Positions 56,512 to 64,000 of a stretch of DNA of 64,000 bases are shown here, one piece after another. The DNA is from Auanema rhodensis (Eukaryota > Nematoda > Chromadorea > Rhabditida > Rhabditidae). The position numbers were made by a program, and so were the translations under genes. Where the stretch lies: positions 19,340,501 through 19,404,500 of the forward strand of contig OZ059896.1 in NCBI GenBank assembly GCA_964057225.1, in the 5' to 3' direction. Within the stretch, counting starts at the first letter, position 1; each line of letters starts with the position of its first letter. The notes under the pieces were generated by a model. It made no database searches, had not been told where the DNA came from, and was given only the letters and a program-made list of their open reading frames with translations.

Positions 56512-59500
56512 CAAGAATTAGTTATGATCGTTTGAAAAATGATGCATTAGTGTATGTTGAGTTTCCATGTACACTCAACATTGCTTCCAAAAACATTTTG
56601 ACAAAAATTTTTTCGAAAAATTTCAAAATAATTTAGCAAAAAGTAGATGTTTTTAGATTCCTTTTTTCAAGGCAAAGACGATGGACAATGTTATTCAACG
56701 AAAAAATTAATTCTTTAGGGTGAAAATCGAGGATATAAGTGTGAACTTATATCAGTTGATATCTCGGTGCATTTTTAAGCTAGCGCAAATCTGATAACAC
56801 AGATCGACGCAGCTTAAAAATCCGCATCGAATGCACTATACTACATTAAGAAACGCTGAATACAAAAATTAGTTATGATCGTTTGAAAAATGATGCATTA
56901 GTGTATGTTGAGTTTCCATGTACACTCAACATTGCTTCCAAAAACATTTTGACAAAAATTTTTTCGAAAAATTTCAAAATAATTTAGCAAAAAGTAGATG
57001 TTTTTAGATTCCTTTTTTCAAGGCAAAGACGATGGACAATGTTATTCAACAAAAAAATTAATTCTTCAGGGTGAAAATCGAGGATATAAGTGTAAACTTA
57101 TATCAGTTGATATCTCGGTGCATTTTTAAGCTAGCGCAAATCTGATAACACAGATCGACGCAGCTTAAAAATCCGCATCGAATGCACTATACTACATTAA
57201 GAAACGCTTAATACAAAAATTAGTTATGATCGTTTGAAAAATGATGCATTAGTGTATGTTGAGTTTCCATGTACACTCAACATTGCTTCCAAAAACATTT
57301 TGACAAAAATTTTTTCGAAAAATTTCAAAATAATTTAGCAAAAAGTAGATGTTTTTGGATTCCTTTTTTCAAGGCAAAGACGATGGACAATGTTATTCAA
57401 CGAAAAAATTAATTCTTCAGGGTGAAAATCGAGGATATAAGTGTAAACTTATATCAGTTGATATCTCGGTGCATTTTTAAGCTAGCGCAAATCTGATAAC
57501 ACAGATCGACGCAGCTTAAAATACCGCATCGAATGCACTATACTACATGGAGAAACGCTTAATACAAAAATTAGTTATGATCGTTTGAAAAATGATGCAT
57601 TAGTGTATGTTGAGTTTCCATGTACACTCAACATTGCTTCCAAAAACATTTTGACAAAAATTTTTTCGAAAAATTTCAAAATAATTTAGCAAAAAGTAGA
57701 TGTTTTTAGATTTCTTTTTTCAAGGCAAAGACGATGGACAATGTTATTCAACGAAAAAATTAATTCTTCAGGGTGAAAATCGAGGATATAAGTGTAAACT
57801 TATATCAGTTGATATCTCGGTGCATTTTTAAGCTAGCGCAAATCTGATAACACAGATCGACGCAGCTTAAAATACCGCATCGAATGCACTATACTACATG
57901 GAGAAACGCTTAATACAAAAATTAGTTATGATCGTTTGAAAAATGATGCATTAGTGTATGTTGAGTTTCCATGTACACTCAACATTGCTTCCAAAAACAT
58001 TTTGACAAAAATTTTTTCGAAAAATTTCAAAATAATTTAGCAAAAAGTAGATGTTTTTAGATTCTATTTTTCAAGGCAAAGACGATGGACAATGTTATTC
58101 AACGAAAAAATTAATTCTTCAGGGTGAAAATCGAGGATATAAGTGTGAACTTATATCAGTTGATATCTCGGTGCATTTTTAAGCTAGCGCAAATCTGATA
58201 ACACAGATCGACGCAGCTTAAAAATCCGCATCGAATGCACTATACTACATTGAGAAACGCTTAATACAAGAATTAGTTATGATCGTTTGAAAAATGATGC
58301 ATTAGTGTATGTTGAGTTTCCATGTACACTCAACATTGCTTCCAAAAACATTTTGACAAAAATTTTTTCGAAAAATTTCAAAATAATTTAGCAAAAAGTA
58401 GATGTTTTTAGATTCCTTTTTTCAAGGCAAAGACGATGGACAATGTTATTCAACGAAAAAATTAATTCTTTAGGGTGAAAATCGAGGATATAAGTGTGAA
58501 CTTATATCAGTTGATATCTCGGTGCATTTTTAAGCTAGCGCAAATCTGATAACACAGATCGACGCAGCTTAAAAATCCGCATCGAATGCACTATACTACA
58601 TTAAGAAACGCTGAATACAAAAATTAGTTATGATCGTTTGAAAAATGATGCATTAGTGTATGTTGAGTTTCCATGTACACTCAACATTGCTTCCAAAAAC
58701 ATTTTGACAAAAATTTTTTCGAAAAATTTCAAAATAATTTAGCAAAAAGTAGATGTTTTTAGATTCCTTTTTTCAAGGCAAAGACGATGGACAATGTTAT
58801 TCAACAAAAAAATTAATTCTTCAGGGTGAAAATCGAGGATATAAGTGTAAACTTATATCAGTTGATATCTCGGTGCATTTTTAAGCTAGCGCAAATCTGA
58901 TAACACAGATCGACGCAGCTTAAAAATCCGCATCGAATGCACTATACTACATTAAGAAACGCTTAATACAAAAATTAGTTATGATCGTTTGAAAAATGAT
59001 GCATTAGTGTATGTTGAGTTTCCATGTACACTCAACATTGCTTCCAAAAACATTTTGACAAAAATTTTTTCGAAAAATTTCAAAATAATTTAGCAAAAAG
59101 TAGATGTTTTTGGATTCCTTTTTTCAAGGCAAAGACGATGGACAATGTTATTCAACGAAAAAATTAATTCTTCAGGGTGAAAATCGAGGATATAAGTGTA
59201 AACTTATATCAGTTGATATCTCGGTGCATTTTTAAGCTAGCGCAAATCTGATAACACAGATCGACGCAGCTTAAAATACCGCATCGAATGCACTATACTA
59301 CATGGAGAAACGCTTAATACAAAAATTAGTTATGATCGTTTGAAAAATGATGCATTAGTGTATGTTGAGTTTCCATGTACACTCAACATTGCTTCCAAAA
59401 ACATTTTGACAAAAATTTTTTCGAAAAATTTCAAAATAATTTAGCAAAAAGTAGATGTTTTTAGATTTCTTTTTTCAAGGCAAAGACGATGGACAATGTT

Positions 59501-61425
59501 ATTCAACGAAAAAATTAATTCTTCAGGGTGAAAATCGAGGATATAAGTGTAAACTTATATCAGTTGATATCTCGGTGCATTTTTAAGCTAGCGCAAATCT
59601 GATAACACAGATCGACGCAGCTTAAAATACCGCATCGAATGCACTATACTACATGGAGAAACGCTTAATACAAAAATTAGTTATGATCGTTTGAAAAATG
59701 ATGCATTAGTGTATGTTGAGTTTCCATGTACACTCAACATTGCTTCCAAAAACATTTTGACAAAAATTTTTTCGAAAAATTTCAAAATAATTTAGCAAAA
59801 AGTAGATGTTTTTAGATTCCTTTTTTCAAGGCAAAGACGATGGACAATGTTATTCAACGAAAAAATTAATTCTTTAGGGTGAAAATCGAGGATATAAGTG
59901 TGAACTTATATCAGTTGATATCTCGGTGCATTTTTAAGCTAGCGCAAATCTGATAACACAGATCGACGCAGCTTAAAAATCCGCATCGAATGCACTATAC
60001 TACATTAAGAAACGCTGAATACAAAAATTAGTTATGATCGTTTGAAAAATGATGCATTAGTGTATGTTGAGTTTCCATGTACACTCAACATTGCTTCCAA
60101 AAACATTTTGACAAAAATTTTTTCGAAAAATTTCAAAATAATTTAGCAAAAAGTAGATGTTTTTAGATTCCTTTTTTCAAGGCAAAGACGATGGACAATG
60201 TTATTCAACAAAAAAATTAATTCTTCAGGGTGAAAATCGAGGATATAAGTGTAAACTTATATCAGTTGATATCTCGGTGCATTTTTAAGCTAGCGCAAAT
60301 CTGATAACACAGATCGACGCAGCTTAAAAATCCGCATCGAATGCACTATACTACATTAAGAAACGCTTAATACAAAAATTAGTTATGATCGTTTGAAAAA
60401 TGATGCATTAGTGTATGTTGAGTTTCCATGTACACTCAACATTGCTTCCAAAAACATTTTGACAAAAATTTTTTCGAAAAATTTCAAAATAATTTAGCAA
60501 AAAGTAGATGTTTTTGGATTCCTTTTTTCAAGGCAAAGACGATGGACAATGTTATTCAACGAAAAAATTAATTCTTCAGGGTGAAAATCGAGGATATAAG
60601 TGTAAACTTATATCAGTTGATATCTCGGTGCATTTTTAAGCTAGCGCAAATCTGATAACACAGATCGACGCAGCTTAAAATACCGCATCGAATGCACTAT
60701 ACTACATGGAGAAACGCTTAATACAAAAATTAGTTATGATCGTTTGAAAAATGATGCATTAGTGTATGTTGAGTTTCCATGTACACTCAACATTGCTTCC
60801 AAAAACATTTTGACAAAAATTTTTTCGAAAAATTTCAAAATAATTTAGCAAAAAGTAGATGTTTTTAGATTTCTTTTTTCAAGGCAAAGACGATGGACAA
60901 TGTTATTCAACGAAAAAATTAATTCTTCAGGGTGAAAATCGAGGATATAAGTGTAAACTTATATCAGTTGATATCTCGGTGCATTTTTAAGCTAGCGCAA
61001 ATCTGATAACACAGATCGACGCAGCTTAAAATACCGCATCGAATGCACTATACTACATGGAGAAACGCTTAATACAAAAATTAGTTATGATCGTTTGAAA
61101 AATGATGCATTAGTGTATGTTGAGTTTCCATGTACACTCAACATTGCTTCCAAAAACATTTTGACAAAAATTTTTTCGAAAAATTTCAAAATAATTTAGC
61201 AAAAAGTAGATGTTTTTAGATTCTATTTTTCAAGGCAAAGACGATGGACAATGTTATTCAACGAAAAAATTAATTCTTCAGGGTGAAAATCGAGGATATA
61301 AGTGTGAACTTATATCAGTTGATATCTCGGTGCATTTTTAAGCTAGCGCAAATCTGATAACACAGATCGACGCAGCTTAAAATACCGCATCGAATGCACT
61401 ATACTACATGGAGAAACGCTTAATA
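56512..61425. repeat. Five-monomer units in the second copy: 5 + 4 + 5 monomers
   Basis: Units start at 56512, 58267 and 59671. The middle one lacks monomer 5 (the gattcta copy), so this region has 14 monomers where the first copy of the block has 10. The extra 1404 bp shifts the offset to the first copy from 57 to 61 monomers. Confidence 0.9.
59671..60021. repeat. Chimeric monomer from unequal exchange inside the five-monomer unit
   Basis: It opens caaaaatta like monomer 5 of the unit, but then carries gattcc, ctttaggg, cattaag and cgctgaata like monomer 1, which normally opens caagaatta. The change-over lies between 59675 and 59820. This is the product expected if monomer 5 of one unit paired with monomer 1 of another. 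Confidence 0.75.
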
Positions 61426-63531
61426 CAAAAATTAGTTATGATCGTTTGAAAAATGATGCATTAGTGTATGTTGAGTTTCCATGTACACTCAACATTGCTT
61501 CCAAAAACATTTAGACAAAAATTTTTTCGAAAAATTTCAAAATAATTTAGCAAAAAGTAGATGTTTTTAGATTCCTTTTTTCAAGGCAAAGACGATGGAC
61601 AATGTTATTCAACGAAAAAATTAATTCTTCAGGGTGAAAATCGAGGATATAAGTGTGAACTTATATCAGTTGATATCTCGGTGCATTTTTAAGCTAGCGC
61701 AAATCTGATAACACAGATCGACGCAGCTTAAAACACCGCATCGAATGCACTATACTACATTGAGAAACGCTTAATACAAGAATTAGTTATGATCGTTTGA
61801 AAAATGATGCATTAGTGTATGTTGAGTTTCCATGTACACTCAACATTGCTTCCAAAAACATTTTGACAAAAAGTTTTTCGAAAAATTTCAAAATAATTTA
61901 GCAAAAAGTAGATGTTTTTGGATTCCTTTTTTCAAGGCAAAGACGATGGACAATGTTATTCAACGAAAAAATTAATTCTTTAGGGTGAAAATCGAGGATA
62001 TAAGTGTGAACTTATATCAGTTGATATCTCGGTGCATTTTTAAGCTAGCGCAAATCTGATAACACAGATCGACGCAGCTTAAAAATCCGCATCGAATGCA
62101 CTATACTACATTTAGAAACGCTTAATACAAAAATTAGTTATGATCGTTTGAAAAATGATGCATTAGTGTATGTTGAGTTTCCATGTACACTCAACATTGC
62201 TTCCAAAAACATTTTGACAAAAATTTTTTCGAAAAATTTCAAAATAATTTAGCAAAAAGTAGATGTTTTTAGATTCCTTTTTTCAAGGCAAAGACGATGG
62301 ACAATGTTATTCAACGAAAAAATTAATTCTTCAGGGTGAAAATCGAGGATATAAGTGTGAACATATATCAGTTGATATATCGGTGCATTTTTAAGCTAGC
62401 GCAAATCTGATAACACAGATCGACGCAGCTTAAAATACCGCATCGAATGCACTATACTACATTGAGAAACGCTTAATACAAAAATTAGTTATGATCGTTT
62501 GAAAAATGATGCATTAGTGTATGTTGAGTTTCCATGTACACTCAACATTGCTTCCAAAAACATTTTGACAAAAATTTTTTCGAAAAATTTCAAAATAATT
62601 TAGCAAAAAGTAGATGTTTTTAGATTCCTTTTTTCAAGGCAAAGACGATGGACAATGTTATTCGACGAAAAAATTAATTCTTTAGGGTGAAAATCGAGGA
62701 TATAAGTGTGAACTTATATCAGTTGATATCTCGGTGCATTTTTAAGCTAGCGCAAATCTGATAACACAGATCGACGCAGCTTAAAAATCCGCATCGAATG
62801 CACTATACTACAATGAGAAACGCTTAATACAAGAATTAGTTATGATCGTTTGAGAAATGATGCATTAGTGTATGTTGAGTTTCCATGTACACTCAACATT
62901 GCTTCCAAAAACATTTTGACAAAAAGTTTTTCGAAAAATTTCAAAATAATTTAGCAAAAAGTAGATGTTTTTGGATTCCTTTTTTCAAGGCAAAGACGAT
63001 GGACAATGTTATTCAACGAAAAAATTAATTCTTTAGGGTGAAAATCGAGGATATAAGTGTGAACTTATATCAGTTGATATCTCGGTGCATTTTTAAGCTA
63101 GCGCAAATCTGATAACACAGATCGACGCAGCTTAAAAATCCGAATCGAATGCACTATACTACATTGAGAAACGCTTAATACAAAAATTAGTTATGATCGT
63201 TTGAAAAATGATGCATTAGTGTATGTTGAGTTTCCATGTACACTCAACATTGCTTCCAAAAACATTTTGACAAAAATTTTTTCGAAAAATTTCAAAATAA
63301 TTTAGCAAAAAGTAGATGTTTTTAGATTCCTTTTTTCAAGGCAAAGACGATGGACAATGTTATTCAACGAAAAAATTAATTCTTCAGGGTGAAAATCGAG
63401 GATATAAGTGTGAACATATATCAGTTGATATATCGGTGCATTTTTAAGCTAGCGCAAATCTGATAACACAGATCGACGCAGCTTAAAATACCGCATCGAA
63501 TGCACTATACTACATTTAGAAACGCTTAATA
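61426..63531. repeat. Six-monomer unit in the second copy
   Basis: Same order and variants as 40015-42120, including ttcgacg, gagaaatg and ccgaatcg. A further unit begins at 63532 (atttagac, aaaacacc, cactgag) and continues in the partial monomer at 63883-64000 (caagaatta, aaaagttttt). Confidence 0.85.
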
Positions 63532-63882
63532 CAAAAATTAGTTATGATCGTTTGAAAAATGATGCATTAGTGTATGTTGAGTTTCCATGTACACTCAACA
63601 TTGCTTCCAAAAACATTTAGACAAAAATTTTTTCGAAAAATTTCAAAATAATTTAGCAAAAAGTAGATGTTTTTAGATTCCTTTTTTCAAGGCAAAGACG
63701 ATGGACAATGTTATTCAACGAAAAAATTAATTCTTCAGGGTGAAAATCGAGGATATAAGTGTGAACTTATATCAGTTGATATCTCGGTGCATTTTTAAGC
63801 TAGCGCAAATCTGATAACACAGATCGACGCAGCTTAAAACACCGCATCGAATGCACTATACTACACTGAGAAACGCTTAATA

Positions 63883-64000
63883 CAAGAATTAGTTATGATC
63901 GTTTGAAAAATGATGCATTAGTGTATGTTGAGTTTCCATGTACACTCAACATTGCTTCCAAAAACATTTTGACAAAAAGTTTTTCGAAAAATTTCAAAAT
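63883..64000. repeat. Partial last monomer cut by the window edge
   Basis: The first 118 bases of a monomer opening caagaatta with aaaagttttt, matching 42472-42589. The array continues beyond the window. Confidence 0.95.

Larger units (their letters stand above)
1..64000. repeat. 351-bp satellite array, 182.3 copies head to tail
   Basis: The word gttatgatcg recurs every 351 bases: at 10, 361, 712, 1063, 1414, and still in phase at 17560, 35110, 52660 and 63892 (63882 = 182 x 351). All copies have the same orientation. Copies differ from each other by a few substitutions; I found no insertion or deletion. The monomer is about 31% GC, with A/T runs concentrated at monomer positions m81-m130 and m188-m200. 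351 bp is close to two nucleosome repeats, a common satellite length, but I see no half-monomer duplication inside it. Although 351 is divisible by three, stops in every frame keep the array non-coding. Function is inferred only from class: satellites of this size and homogeneity usually form centromeric or pericentromeric heterochromatin. The family and the host are not recognised. Confidence 0.98.
46463..64000. repeat. Second copy of a block of about 16 kb (first copy 26456-42589)
   Basis: Rare private variants recur at exactly 20007 bp: gatacacaatg (32109 and 52116), aaaaatatc (34860 and 54867), ccttctttc (35601 and 55608), cgctgaata (36850 and 56857). After the extra units near 58-60 kb the offset is 21411 bp, as for atttagac at 40100 and 61511. 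I noticed only a handful of differences: attgaaaaac at 48421, tatattacat near 47713, and cggatgc at 35419, which reads cgaatgc in the second copy. The window ends inside this copy, so its right edge is not seen. Confidence 0.9.

Noticed and set aside
1-64000. CRISPR array or plasmid iterons
   Set aside because: The repeated unit fills the whole period and there are no unique spacers between repeats. A 351-bp period over 64 kb is outside both classes.
1-64000. Transposon, retroelement or unrelated insertion inside the array
   Set aside because: The 351-bp phase is never broken and every stretch reads as monomer, so no inserted element is present.

Overview
The whole window is one uninterrupted satellite DNA array. 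A 351-bp monomer is repeated head to tail from base 1 to base 64000: 182 complete copies plus a 118-bp partial copy (63883-64000). Every copy start I checked lies on the grid 1+351k, with no net insertion or deletion across the window. I see no protein-coding gene, RNA gene, transposon, CRISPR array or unique sequence.

The organism is almost certainly a eukaryote, because 64 kb of homogenised tandem satellite with higher-order structure is typical of centromeric or pericentromeric heterochromatin. The monomer is about 31% GC by hand count and keeps 12 CpG dinucleotides where base composition predicts about 8.6. This argues against a genome with strong CpG methylation decay and fits an insect or other invertebrate better than a vertebrate. 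I do not recognise the satellite family and cannot name the species.

Layout. 1-2106: a three-monomer unit present twice. 2107-3861: a two-monomer alternation with a distinctive start variant. 3862-8424: a mixed, poorly homogenised stretch. 8425-11232: a three-monomer unit. 11233-32643: a domain built on a 702-bp dimer (types X and Y below), punctuated by a Z-W pair. 32644-36504: a 7-mer followed by a 6-mer. 36505-40014: a 5-mer (1755 bp) present twice. 40015-44226: a 6-mer (2106 bp) present twice. 44227-46683: a patch bounded by two chimeric monomers. From about 46463 to the end of the window, the block 26456-42589 is repeated almost base for base, first at an offset of exactly 57 monomers (20007 bp) and then, after an extra 4-mer, at 61 monomers (21411 bp).

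Type names use positions within a monomer (m1 is the c of the opening 'caaaaatta'). X: m58 = a, m309-310 = ta, m330 = g, m336 = g. Y: m130 = g with otherwise reference bases. Z: m4 = g, m205 = t, m337 = a. W: close to reference. The array is best read as a record of unequal exchange. Short multi-monomer units were amplified locally, blocks of 8 to 9 monomers were copied at offsets of 27 and 34 monomers, and finally a block of about 16 kb was copied. Several monomers are recombinant between types and mark exchange points to within about 150-270 bp. Each monomer also carries several inverted repeats, including a 51-nt compound hairpin.
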